DNA from: Rhizobiales bacterium dw_265
GTDB taxonomy: Bacteria; Pseudomonadota; Alphaproteobacteria; Micropepsales; Micropepsaceae
Direction of reading: 5' to 3'
DNA length: 64,000 bases
NCBI GenBank assembly: GCA_018449595.1
Contig: JAAVUU010000008.1
Location: forward strand, 62,001 to 126,000
The first letter of the stretch is position 1. Each line of letters begins with the position of its first letter. This document shows positions 44,693 to 53,048 of this stretch, piece by piece. A program made the translations under genes and the position numbers. A model generated the notes under the pieces. It was given only the letters and a program-made list of their open reading frames with translations, did no database searches and was not told the DNA's origin.

Positions 44693-45658
44693 ATGGTTAG
44701 ACGAAAGCACGTCCATACTGTCGACAAGAACGTCATCGAGGGCTATTTCGGCAGAAATATCAATTACTACAACAGCGTTGTCGTTATATTGAATGGCAGC
44801 GAATGGATTAATTATATTGCCGTTTCCAGCGCGGGAAAGCTGCATTCGAGAAACGAGGTCGTCGTCAATTATGTTCAGCGGTTGCTTTCCGACTATGAGG
44901 GTGCCGACCGGTTGCAACGAATGGGGACGTATTGTCGCTTCGTTTTTCAAGGCGACGATTGTCCAAAGGACTATCGAAGCGGCAGTTGGCAAATCCGACG
45001 AGGCTTCGAGAATGTCTGTCTCCTTCCGGATTTTTATTACGTTCAGAACAATGGTTATCAGAATTTCTACCCGGCGGATGTCCCGGATTGGGATGACCGT
45101 GAATCCAAATTCTTCTGGCGCGGATCGACAACTGGCGGATGGTCCCTCACAGCTAATTCCGTCACGGCCCTGATCCGCTATCGGCTTTGTGAGCTTGCCG
45201 GTCAAAGAGCGGGTTGGACGGATTTCGGCTTCTATCTTGTGACGCAGGCGGCCTCCGAGCAGAGCAAGGCGGAGATCGAAAATCTGCTGCGGGCCGGGGG
45301 AATGCTCAAGACCTATTGCCCGCTCTCCAGCTACGTTCAATACAAATTCTTCATTCAGATCGACGGAAACGGGAACTCCTGGGAGCTCATCCCAAAACTC
45401 CGTCTCGGCTCCTGCATGCTTTTGGTGGAGAGCGATTGGTTGCTTTGGCACCATAAGCTGTTACGGCCGTGGGAACACTATGTCCCGGTCGCCGCCGATC
45501 TTAGCAATCTAGTCGAGATGATGGATTGGTGTCTGGTGCACGATGAGGAAGCCGCTGAAATTGCTACCCGTGGCAGGGCCTTGGCCCTTTCCATAAACTT
45601 CGACACGGAAATGTCCGAGGCGGTCGAAGCACTCGCGGAGAGCGTGGAGGTGGTGTAA
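44693..45658 (+). CDS. GT90/CAP10-like glycosyltransferase
   Basis: From the ATG at 44693 the protein is 321 residues. It matches the CAP10/glycosyltransferase family 90 pattern, with a central FFWRGSTTGGWS motif and a C-terminal YKFFIQIDGNGNSWELIPKLRLGSCMLLV followed by HHKLLRPWEHYVPVAADLSNL. Family members transfer xylose or other sugars onto surface glycans. It is the last plus-strand gene of the kps operon, 14 bases after the methyltransferase stop. A TTG at 44648 would overlap the previous gene and is the alternative start. The DNA here is less GC-rich than the genes before it. Confidence 0.78.
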   Translation: MVRRKHVHTVDKNVIEGYFGRNINYYNSVVVILNGSEWINYIAVSSAGKLHSRNEVVVNYVQRLLSDYEGADRLQRMGTYCRFVFQGDDCPKDYRSGSWQIRRGFENVCLLPDFYYVQNNGYQNFYPADVPDWDDRESKFFWRGSTTGGWSLTANSVTALIRYRLCELAGQRAGWTDFGFYLVTQAASEQSKAEIENLLRAGGMLKTYCPLSSYVQYKFFIQIDGNGNSWELIPKLRLGSCMLLVESDWLLWHHKLLRPWEHYVPVAADLSNLVEMMDWCLVHDEEAAEIATRGRALALSINFDTEMSEAVEALAESVEVV

Positions 45659-45674
45659 CCGCTGCGCGCTCCGC

Positions 45675-46538
45675 TTACAGGGATTCCAACATTCTTCTTA
45701 ATATATATTCGTCGAGCGGGTCGTGAAATCCAACAGGTCCCAAGTTCGATATGGGGCTCATCTCATAGATGGCGTGCCGACCTATATTTTTCACTGGCTG
45801 AAGGGAATGCTTTGAGGGAGAGCCGGTTCCCTCTTTCACAAAGACGGCCACAACTTCAAGCGACGACCGCAAATCGATGGCGTTGCAGAGCGCGGTGACG
45901 CTATCAATATCTTCTCGCTCTGCGCTGCATAGCGCAAATGCGAGATTGCGGGTATCGCTATTCAATACGGTTTTGAACCTGGCAACACAGCGTTCTAGAT
46001 AGCCATATCCCTCCTCACTTAGAGGATTGTAATGATTGAACATATGGCTGATCGAAAAATTGTCCCGAAAAAATGCGTGATCGCAAAGTCCGATCCCAGG
46101 ATCCGACCGCAGATCCCACGGAATCTCGCAATAGTATGATCGATCGAGAAGGGTTGAGAATTCGTCCTCAATGCAGAAGGACACCAAGCGGAGGGAGGAA
46201 AATATCCAATCGAACGGCCCCGAGAAGCGCTTTAGCCCCCATTTCTTCAAGAGGTACGACGTCGCGCAGTGCGACCCGATCGAAAGTACGGTGTCAATCG
46301 GAGTGCAATTGTACTGCTGCGTTCGAGTGTCGGCCGAAACGACTCTCAAGTGCCGACTTTCGGGAGAATTCGCAAAGGCGGAAAGCATGCCTAGCGCATC
46401 GTGAAAGTCCGGCCGCTCATTTAGCATATTGCTGTGATGCGAAACATCCTCAGGGCTGGGTGGGCGCCGCAGTACGCTTTCGTATAGCAATCTGATAAAA
46501 TCTTCTCTGGCTTTGGGGGATACGCGGGAATCCTTCAT
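45675..46538 (-). CDS. DUF1796-type putative cysteine peptidase with DUF4214-like N-terminus
   Basis: This 287-residue protein begins with a DUF4214-like segment (FIRLLYESVLRRPPSPEDV, AFANSPESRHL). A DUF1796 domain follows (PF08795): VLSIGSHCATSYLLKKWGLKRFSGPFDWIF, with the expected cysteine in GSHCATSY and later FNHYNPLSEEGYGYLERCVARF. DUF1796 proteins are predicted papain-like enzymes or transferases often found in polysaccharide clusters. It is convergent with the GT90 gene (16-base gap) and lies 14 bases after the OPX gene on the same strand, so it probably belongs to the minus-strand export operon. Base composition is AT-richer than the neighbours, hinting at separate acquisition. Confidence 0.75.
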   Translation of the reverse strand: MKDSRVSPKAREDFIRLLYESVLRRPPSPEDVSHHSNMLNERPDFHDALGMLSAFANSPESRHLRVVSADTRTQQYNCTPIDTVLSIGSHCATSYLLKKWGLKRFSGPFDWIFSSLRLVSFCIEDEFSTLLDRSYYCEIPWDLRSDPGIGLCDHAFFRDNFSISHMFNHYNPLSEEGYGYLERCVARFKTVLNSDTRNLAFALCSAEREDIDSVTALCNAIDLRSSLEVVAVFVKEGTGSPSKHSLQPVKNIGRHAIYEMSPISNLGPVGFHDPLDEYILRRMLESL

Positions 46539-46552
46539 TGGCGTTAAAAGCG

Positions 46553-47731
46553 TCAGTTCTGCGTCACAACCTTGGCCGTATAGAAGGGCTGGAAGAAGAG
46601 GTTGAGAATCTGAACCAGCTTGGTCGGAAGGTTGGCGCTGGCGTTGGCAATAAAGATGATGTCGCCGGTCTTCATTGGAAATCGCTGGGCCAGGAAGTAG
46701 CTGCTCGGGTTCATCAGGTCCAGGTGGTAGGCGATCGGCCGTTCCTCAGAAGTCCCGTCTGGCCTGGTCCCCCCCGCTTCGTAACGGAAAAGGAATACTG
46801 CGCTTGGGTCGGCTTGGCCATCGCTGGGCCCGCCAGCACGTGCGATAGCGGAGGCCAATGATAGGTCCGGGGTCGAGAAGGGGATTTCTGAGACCTTTCC
46901 GGTAGCACCGAACACCGAGTAGGTGCGCGGACGGGCCGTCAGCTCGATCCTGTCATTTGGCGACAGCAGGATATTGGACGGTGCGTCCGCACGGAGCTTG
47001 TCGAAGCGAATTTGCTGCGAATAGCCTGCCCGGGTCAGCCGCACCACCGTATCCTGTTCCGTGCCGAGCACGCCGCCCGCCTCGGCGACGGCGTCCAGCA
47101 GACGCTCACGTGCCAGGGTCAGAGCTATCTTGCCCGGGGTCTTCACGTTTCCCATTACGAAGACATTGTTGAAAATGTTGAGCCGGATCGTGACGATGAC
47201 TTGTGGATCCTGCGATTTTCCCTTTAAGCCATCCCGGATCATTTGCCCCAGCTCGGCCGGTGTATGTCCGGAGGCCATCAACTTCCCGACATAGGGGATT
47301 ATCACCGTTCCGTCGCGCTCGACGCCGATAAGCGGCAAATTCTCGCCGGCAGCCGAGGCCGGCGCGCTGGCGGCCGACATGCCGAGAGCGGCGCCCGCAC
47401 TGCCGCCCGGTACCGAGAAAAGGGCACTGCCGACCTCGAAGATGCTGATTTGAAGGACGTCGCCGGGTCCAATACGGTCGACCGCGTCGATCGCACTCGG
47501 CTGGAAAGAGATCGTCTCTTCCGGTTCGGCCTGAAGATGACCCAGCACCGCGTTGTCTATCGGGACGATGTGAAATCCTATCGCATTGTCCGGTGACTGC
47601 TCTGTTTGTCTGATTTCCCGAGCCGTCGGACCGCTGTTGGGGAGCATGGCGCATCCCGAGAGCAGGGCCGTGGCCACTGCACCGAGGATCAAGATTGATA
47701 GAATGCGATAAGTCGATGTCGGGCGGGTCAC
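46553..47731 (-). CDS. outer-membrane polysaccharide export (OPX/Wza-like) lipoprotein
   Basis: This 392-residue protein has a lipoprotein signal peptide with lipobox LLSGC (cysteine near 27). A Poly_export domain follows (about 85-185: IGPGDVLQISIFEVG, VERDGTVIIPYVGKLMASG, VTIRLNIFNNVFVMGNV), then two SLBB-like domains up to about 345. The C-terminus carries an amphipathic segment (LPTKLVQILNLFFQPFY) as in Wza-type channels. It forms the outer-membrane exit for capsule. The gene starts inside the end of the GT4 gene upstream (overlap of four bases). A second and much larger SLBB protein lies at 55.6-58.9 kb. Confidence 0.9.
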   Translation of the reverse strand: MTRPTSTYRILSILILGAVATALLSGCAMLPNSGPTAREIRQTEQSPDNAIGFHIVPIDNAVLGHLQAEPEETISFQPSAIDAVDRIGPGDVLQISIFEVGSALFSVPGGSAGAALGMSAASAPASAAGENLPLIGVERDGTVIIPYVGKLMASGHTPAELGQMIRDGLKGKSQDPQVIVTIRLNIFNNVFVMGNVKTPGKIALTLARERLLDAVAEAGGVLGTEQDTVVRLTRAGYSQQIRFDKLRADAPSNILLSPNDRIELTARPRTYSVFGATGKVSEIPFSTPDLSLASAIARAGGPSDGQADPSAVFLFRYEAGGTRPDGTSEERPIAYHLDLMNPSSYFLAQRFPMKTGDIIFIANASANLPTKLVQILNLFFQPFYTAKVVTQN

Positions 47732-49155
47732 GCCGAAGCCTCCGAATGTTGCAACCGCGGCTCCGGTCGAATGGCCCTCGCATCGGGGGCCGCCGACAAA
47801 CTGCGGTATAAGTCATCAATTCGCGTGGCATACCGCTCTTGAGAGAACTCCTGCGCGCGCAAGCGTCCAGCCGCTGACAGGCGGGCCCGCAATGTGGGGT
47901 CTTCATCCATCTTAAGCAGGCCCGATCGGATATCCCCCACGTCATAGGGATCTATCAGGAGGGCCGCATCTCCGCGGGCAATCTCGCGCAAGGAACTGGT
48001 GTTGGAGGTCAGCACGGGTGTGCCCAGCGACATGGCCTCCAGGACGGGCAGGCCAAATCCCTCATAGATAGATGGAAATGTTACGGCTTTCGCCCCGCGC
48101 ACAAGCAGCATCAGAAGGTCGCGCGGCAGGTAGCTGAATTGGCGAACCCTCCCGAGAGAGGAGAGGGTGCTGCCATGGGCGCCGCGTAACAGGCGTAACT
48201 CTTCATCCGACCGCCAACCCTGTGCGCCGACGATCACCAAGGGCGTCGCGATGTCCGAAGACACGTAAGCCTCGAGAAGACGACCGATATTCTTCTTCGG
48301 TTCCAGCGCTCCGAAATAGAGAAGATAACCATCCGCAGTGAGGTCAAAGAGCGACTTCAGGCGCGCAGCGAGTTGGTCCGCGTCTATGGAGAGCGCCGCT
48401 GTATCAGGAATGATGGCCTGGTAAGTGTTCGTGACCTGCTTGGGATCGACATTCGGAAAGAGTCGCAGGATATCCTCGCGCGAAGAGTTCGACACCGTCA
48501 CGACGTGGTCGGCTCTCAGGCATTCCTGGATAAGCCGACGGTGAAACCGCTTGTCCTCGCTGCTGGTGTGCGGCAAGCGCAGCGGCACCAAATCATGAAT
48601 GGTGTAGATGTTGCACGCATTGCGCAGCCGGATCGGCAGCGGGTAGGTCCAGTGCATAATTGCTGGCGGATTGGGCAGCTCGATCGGCAGGAATCGCTTA
48701 AACCGCTCAAAGTAGCGATTGCTGATGTTGAATAGGCTACCCAAATTGAACAAGCGATCATAGGCCGGGAGCCGATGCCTGAAAGACTCGGTGATCACAT
48801 CGCCCGTTATTGGGATTTCGTGGGGCCGGCGCACACCAGGTGACATCAAGGCGCGCCGCAAGCTGCGTTTGAAGGATTTGGAGGGTGCAGCGGCCGACTC
48901 CTCGTTGAGAGTGCTGAAGAACATGACTTCGCGCAGTGCGGGGTTCACCGAGTTCGGAATGTTGAGGCCATAGATCAAGTCGATCGCGTACCCCAATGCT
49001 TGCGCGGTGTGGGAAAGCGTTTGGGCGTAAGTGGCGACGCCGGTGCCGCGTGGCATCGCGAGATTGAAGCCATCCAAGGCGATATGCGGCAATGATGACG
49101 CCTTCATCGCACGGGCGCCGGGGATCTGATCGCGCCCTGGTTGGACGGCGGACAT
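47728..49155 (-). CDS. GT4-type glycosyltransferase
   Basis: This 475-residue GT-B glycosyltransferase has a glycine-loop-like start IALDGFNLAMPRGTGVATYA and the central TIHDLVPLRLPHTSS. The donor half has LLYFGALEPKKNIGRLLEAY, SYLPRDLLMLLVRGAKAV and the E-x7-E motif SIYEGFGLPVLEAMSLGTPVL. It is the first gene of a minus-strand group with the OPX lipoprotein and the DUF1796 protein, and is divergent from the kpsT gene. An internal ATG at 49107 (MKASSLPH) could be the true start because the first 16 residues look unstructured. Confidence 0.87.
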   Translation of the reverse strand: MSAVQPGRDQIPGARAMKASSLPHIALDGFNLAMPRGTGVATYAQTLSHTAQALGYAIDLIYGLNIPNSVNPALREVMFFSTLNEESAAAPSKSFKRSLRRALMSPGVRRPHEIPITGDVITESFRHRLPAYDRLFNLGSLFNISNRYFERFKRFLPIELPNPPAIMHWTYPLPIRLRNACNIYTIHDLVPLRLPHTSSEDKRFHRRLIQECLRADHVVTVSNSSREDILRLFPNVDPKQVTNTYQAIIPDTAALSIDADQLAARLKSLFDLTADGYLLYFGALEPKKNIGRLLEAYVSSDIATPLVIVGAQGWRSDEELRLLRGAHGSTLSSLGRVRQFSYLPRDLLMLLVRGAKAVTFPSIYEGFGLPVLEAMSLGTPVLTSNTSSLREIARGDAALLIDPYDVGDIRSGLLKMDEDPTLRARLSAAGRLRAQEFSQERYATRIDDLYRSLSAAPDARAIRPEPRLQHSEASA

Positions 49156-49268
49156 CGCGCAAATAATTTTCGATTGGCAGATGTGTTGGAACGAGCGGCT
49201 ATGGCATAGTGCCCGCGATAAATTCCTCCCTTGCGCCGTGCATGCAAGGCAATCTTGCGGGTACTTCC

Positions 49269-49931
49269 ATGATCGAGTTCGAAAACGTCAACAAAGTCTA
49301 TCATGGGCGACGGCTTCAGAAGCATGTGCTGCGTGATATCAATCTGCGCATCGCGCCTGGCGATGGTCTTGCGATTTTGGGAGCGAATGGCGCGGGAAAA
49401 TCGACGTTGATGCGTCTGATTTCCGGAATTGAACAGGCAACGAGCGGCCGCATCCGCCGCGACATGTCCATCTCCTGGCCGATTGGATATACCAGTTGCT
49501 TTCAGTCCAGTCTCACAGGTGCGGACAATGCGCGCTTCATCGCCCGCGTGTACCGGCGCGATCCGAGTGCGTTGTTGGATTTCGTTCAGACATTCGCGGA
49601 GCTCGGCGAGTATTTCCACCAGCCGGTTCGCACCTATTCCGCCGGCATGCAGGCACGCCTGGCGTTCGGCATTTCGCTGGCCATCGATTTCGACTGCTAT
49701 CTGGTCGACGAAGTGACGTCTGCGGGAGACGACCGCTTTCGCGAACGGTGTCAGGAAGCCCTGATGCATCGACGCCGCACGGGTACCTTGGTCATGATCT
49801 CGCACGACGCCCACACGCTGCGTACCTACTGCAGCACGGGGGCCGTTCTGTTTGACGGCCGCCTGACGTTTTACGAAGATCTCGATGCGGCCATTGCCGC
49901 TCATTCGCGGCAACAGCTGCAGGTCGCCTGA
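49269..49931 (+). CDS. kpsT: KpsT-like capsule ABC-transporter ATPase
   Basis: From the ATG at 49269 the protein is 220 residues, the normal KpsT size. It shows Walker A (GANGAGKST), a Q-loop-region YTSCFQSSLTG, the signature YSAGMQARLAF, Walker B (DCYLVDEV) and the H-loop (ISHD). It powers capsule export with KpsM. The gene stands alone on the plus strand between minus-strand genes, about 10 kb from kpsM, which is unusual. The frame is open to 49209, but the alignment with KpsT begins at MIEFENVNKVY. The stop is 17 bases from the end of the convergent FkbM gene. Confidence 0.92.
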   Translation: MIEFENVNKVYHGRRLQKHVLRDINLRIAPGDGLAILGANGAGKSTLMRLISGIEQATSGRIRRDMSISWPIGYTSCFQSSLTGADNARFIARVYRRDPSALLDFVQTFAELGEYFHQPVRTYSAGMQARLAFGISLAIDFDCYLVDEVTSAGDDRFRERCQEALMHRRRTGTLVMISHDAHTLRTYCSTGAVLFDGRLTFYEDLDAAIAAHSRQQLQVA

Positions 49932-49948
49932 AACATTGCGGCTTATTT

Positions 49949-50860
49949 TCATCGACGCAAAACCAGCATGACGTCTTCATGTTGCGGTCGCGATAGGATC
50001 AGGGCCTTCGTGACCGGCTGAATCCCGTTTTGAAAGTCAATATACGATAGCGACATGCCCTTGGCGACGATGTCGTCGAGGAACGCGCCTGGATCGGTGT
50101 AGCGCACTGCGGCGAATTCCATGAAGATCGTGATCTTCTCAGTGCGGGCTAGTATCCCGTCCAGGCCATGCCAGATATCTTCTTCGGCGGTGTCGGCGTC
50201 GATCTTGATGAAATCGGGGATAGGAATCTCGTCGAAGGAGTCGAGCCTTCGTGTCGTTACGGCAACGGCAAACGCATTCGGGATTCCTGCTTGACGGACG
50301 ATATGGGCGTTTTTGGGTTCGGATTTTGGAACCACCAGCAGGGCCTGCTGGCCATCTTCGCGGGATAGCGCGCATTCATAGACTTGCACGCGGTCCAGGA
50401 AGCCATTGAGCGCCACGGTATCGCGCAGACGTTTGGCAATGGGCGGATTGGGCTCGAACGCGAACACTTTACCGGATGGGCCGCACAACTCGGCCAACAG
50501 AACCGTAAAATAGCCGAGATTGGCGCCAACATCGATCACTGTCATGCCTGGACGGACCAGCTCGACCATGGCTTCGGTGACCCACATCTCCCAGTATCCA
50601 TCCAGCATCAGGTGTGGGGAGTGGCCGTGATCGGCGGTATCGACGAACATCTTGAAGCGTCCCAGGACACGGCACAGCGCTGTACTGCCGCCCAAGTAGG
50701 CGGCCTGGCAGAGTGATCGGATGCGCGCATGGTTATCTGGACGCCTCTCGCGCCTCAGTTGGGCGAGGTCGAAAAGCTGGCCTGGCACCGCGGGGGGCAC
50801 TGTCCGCTTGGGGCGGGTCAAACCGAACATGTCACGCCTTGAGATCCTAGCCAGCCCCAT
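49949..50860 (-). CDS. FkbM-family methyltransferase
   Basis: This 303-residue SAM-dependent methyltransferase of the FkbM family has motif I VIDVGANLGYFTVLLAELCG, GKVFAFEPNP, and the conserved PDFIKIDADTAEEDIWHGL. FkbM enzymes O-methylate sugars or polyketides; in this setting capsule sugar O-methylation is likely. It is transcribed alone on the minus strand, with element E of the shared promoter family 60 bases before its ATG. It therefore appears to be regulated together with the kps operon although it points the other way. Confidence 0.87.
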   Translation of the reverse strand: MGLARISRRDMFGLTRPKRTVPPAVPGQLFDLAQLRRERRPDNHARIRSLCQAAYLGGSTALCRVLGRFKMFVDTADHGHSPHLMLDGYWEMWVTEAMVELVRPGMTVIDVGANLGYFTVLLAELCGPSGKVFAFEPNPPIAKRLRDTVALNGFLDRVQVYECALSREDGQQALLVVPKSEPKNAHIVRQAGIPNAFAVAVTTRRLDSFDEIPIPDFIKIDADTAEEDIWHGLDGILARTEKITIFMEFAAVRYTDPGAFLDDIVAKGMSLSYIDFQNGIQPVTKALILSRPQHEDVMLVLRR

Positions 50861-50919
50861 GCCTGCGACGTCGATTGCCGCATGGCTATCGTCTTGAGAC
50901 AGTTGACCGATCAGGCCCG

Positions 50920-50950
50920 CGACAGCTAGTTCCGTGAAGTTTTTGCGTCA
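50920..50950 (-). promoter_or_regulatory. shared bipartite promoter-like element, copy E (before the FkbM gene)
   Basis: Read on the minus strand: TGACGCAAAAACTTCA (50950-50935), ten bases, TGTCG (50924-50920). It lies 59 bases before the FkbM start, the closest promoter-to-start spacing of the five copies. Confidence 0.62.
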
Positions 50951-51091
50951 TAGCAATGAGACGGACATCGTCCTGCCTCTTCGTCAATTGTCATAATTCC
51001 GTCAGTTGGGTTCCTCGGGGCGACCCTGCTGGATAAATGGCGTGGAAGCGCTAACTTCTCCGACACACGTCAGGCGAGGTGGGTAGCCTCA

Positions 51092-51358
51092 TCACCCCGG
51101 ATTACGACGATCAGGCGGAATACTCCCCTGGTGCGGTGGGGCGTCGGACGGTGAATTTTCCTCCTGGGCTGAGGCTTTAGCCTCCACGATCGCCAAGTCC
51201 AGGACATGAATCAGGAGCCGAAATCCTCGTCCCACGAGCAGCCCACGTAGCGAGCCCAGCAGATCGACCGCGTACTTCAAAATATCGCCGTCGCTGGCCT
51301 CTTTCGGCTGATACTCAGGCGGTGGCATGGCAATTGCCCGCGTCACCCTTGGGGGCAA
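51092..51358 (-). CDS. small hypothetical protein
   Basis: This 88-residue protein has a helical core DILKYAVDLLGSLRGLLVGRGFRLLIHVLDLAIVEA-like (about 25-60) and a polar tail. Similar short helical proteins of unknown function are common in Alphaproteobacteria. A second ATG ten codons in (MPPPEYQPKE) may be the true start. It stands alone between the FkbM promoter and the P450 gene. I cannot suggest a function. Support is coding-like amino-acid content rather than a named family. Confidence 0.5.
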   Translation of the reverse strand: MPPRVTRAIAMPPPEYQPKEASDGDILKYAVDLLGSLRGLLVGRGFRLLIHVLDLAIVEAKASAQEENSPSDAPPHQGSIPPDRRNPG

Positions 51359-51668
51359 TAGCTTGTAGATTTGTGGCCCTGGGCCGGCTGGTTTGACGCG
51401 CCATTACAGCAGTGACATTGAACAGGCTTGTCAGGCGACATGCGTATCGACCGTTGCCCCAGTTTGATGCGGGTCTGCAACAGCAGAATTGGTGCAATGA
51501 CGGACGGCCGACGTTCTTGGAGGCCGTGGCCTCCACGGGCGGCAACGCAGGCGAGAAACCCGTCATGGTGGGAGGAGCCGAGCTCATGCAGGCTCCTGCC
51601 GGGGGTGTTTCGGCGCTCCGGGCGGGGGGGGCCTGCCCATTACGGCAGATTTCCGCCCGTTGGCCGCG
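51359..51668. other. intergenic region, no gene seen
   Basis: About 310 bases lie downstream of the P450 gene. Overlapping open frames exist on both strands but none looks like a protein. No terminator with a T tract, repeat or RNA gene is apparent. Confidence 0.4.
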
Positions 51669-53048
51669 CTAGGAGGTGCCACGCGGCACGAAACGCAGCG
51701 TGATCGACGTGCGTGGCCGCAAGGTAATGCGGCTTACAGGCTCTGGCGGCCGTCCCGTTGGAGTCAGTCTAAACCGCCGGACAATCGCGGCCAGCACGAG
51801 TACGGCTTCCTGGGTGGCGAAGCCCTGGCCGACACAGATTCGCGGTCCTTTTCCGAAAGGCAGGTAGGCGTCTCGGATGGCGCTTGCCTGCGCGGGATCA
51901 CCAAACCGATCTGGGTTGAACGTATCCGGCTGGGGCCAAACCCTGCGATGCCGCTGTAGGAGCCAGGGCGAAATTGTCACCATCGCGCCCTTGTGCACCG
52001 TCTTGTCGCGCAGACACTCGTCCCGGACGGTCTCGCGCGGCAGAAAGCTGACCGGGGGATATAGCCGCAAGGCTTCCCGGAACACATTGCGGGTCTGGGA
52101 GAACTGGCGCAGGGTGACGGCAGACAGTTGTCCGGCGGTAGAAATTTCTGCGTAGAGTACTTCCTGCAGATCGGGGCAGCGCGCCAAAAGATACAGCGCC
52201 CATGTCAGGGCTGAGGCTGATGTCTCATGGCCGGCCAGGAACAGCATGGCGACCTGGTTGCACAATTCCTCCAGCGCAAAGGGCTCATTCGTTTCCGGGG
52301 CCCGTGCCTTCAGCAGAGTACCAAGGATGTCGTCTTGGTCTTTTCCGTCTGCATGGTGCTCATGATATCGCGCAGCGATCAGAGGGACCAGGAGTGCGCG
52401 AATGGCAGCCGCAGCTTTGCGTTGCTGTCTTCCAAGGAACAATGGAGGTATGCCATAAATACGACAGGTGATGATTTTTTGCGTGGCATCCTGGTAGCGC
52501 ATGAAATTATCGAAGATCGCTTGCGCATTTTTCTCGTCGAGCTGACGGGACAAAATCGTGCGAAATATGATGTCCGCCGTCACATGGGTCATAAGGCCAT
52601 CGACCGACACCGGCTGGTTCAAGTCCATCGCGGTAATGCGATGGAGGAGCGCGTTGACCGCCGCCTCCATAGTGTCGAAGGAGCGTTCCAGCCGCGTATG
52701 CGCGAAAGCCGGGTCGATCATCGCCCGCTGCCGCTCCCAGGTAGGCCCATTTGAAGTGAAGATGTTCGAGCCCAGCAACGGGCATAAGATATCGTGTTGC
52801 AGATGGTGTTTGGGGAAATCGTTGCTGCGGCGTTCGGTGATTTCCTCGACCAGCGCCAGATCGTTCACGACGTATAGATCCAGTGCGCGGGTGCGAACAT
52901 GGCCCATTTGCATGGAATAGCTTTTTTCGAACAGGGTGTGAATCCAGGAATCCCGGCCATAGATGAAGCGTCCCAGTGCCGACAATTTGGATTTGTGCGG
53001 CGTGGGGTAGGGCGGGACGAACTTCTCATCCTCACGCATGGGCATCAC
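51669..53048 (-). CDS. cytochrome P450
   Basis: This 459-residue P450 monooxygenase carries all key motifs: the I-helix oxygen-binding AGHETSA, the ExxR motif (EALRLYPP), and the heme-binding FGKGPRICVG with its cysteine. There is no N-terminal membrane anchor, as expected for bacterial class I enzymes. It begins inside the end of the upstream hydrolase gene (17-base overlap), so the two are co-transcribed. No ferredoxin or reductase gene is nearby. The substrate is unknown; the F-x-PRET-x motif and overall pattern resemble fatty-acid or terpenoid hydroxylases, but this is weak. Confidence 0.92.
   Translation of the reverse strand: MMPMREDEKFVPPYPTPHKSKLSALGRFIYGRDSWIHTLFEKSYSMQMGHVRTRALDLYVVNDLALVEEITERRSNDFPKHHLQHDILCPLLGSNIFTSNGPTWERQRAMIDPAFAHTRLERSFDTMEAAVNALLHRITAMDLNQPVSVDGLMTHVTADIIFRTILSRQLDEKNAQAIFDNFMRYQDATQKIITCRIYGIPPLFLGRQQRKAAAAIRALLVPLIAARYHEHHADGKDQDDILGTLLKARAPETNEPFALEELCNQVAMLFLAGHETSASALTWALYLLARCPDLQEVLYAEISTAGQLSAVTLRQFSQTRNVFREALRLYPPVSFLPRETVRDECLRDKTVHKGAMVTISPWLLQRHRRVWPQPDTFNPDRFGDPAQASAIRDAYLPFGKGPRICVGQGFATQEAVLVLAAIVRRFRLTPTGRPPEPVSRITLRPRTSITLRFVPRGTS

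Noticed and set aside
49970..50005. Partial match to the shared promoter element (GACGCAAAACC) at the end of the FkbM gene
   Set aside because: It lacks the CTTCA half and the TGTCG box at the fixed spacing, and it lies in coding sequence.
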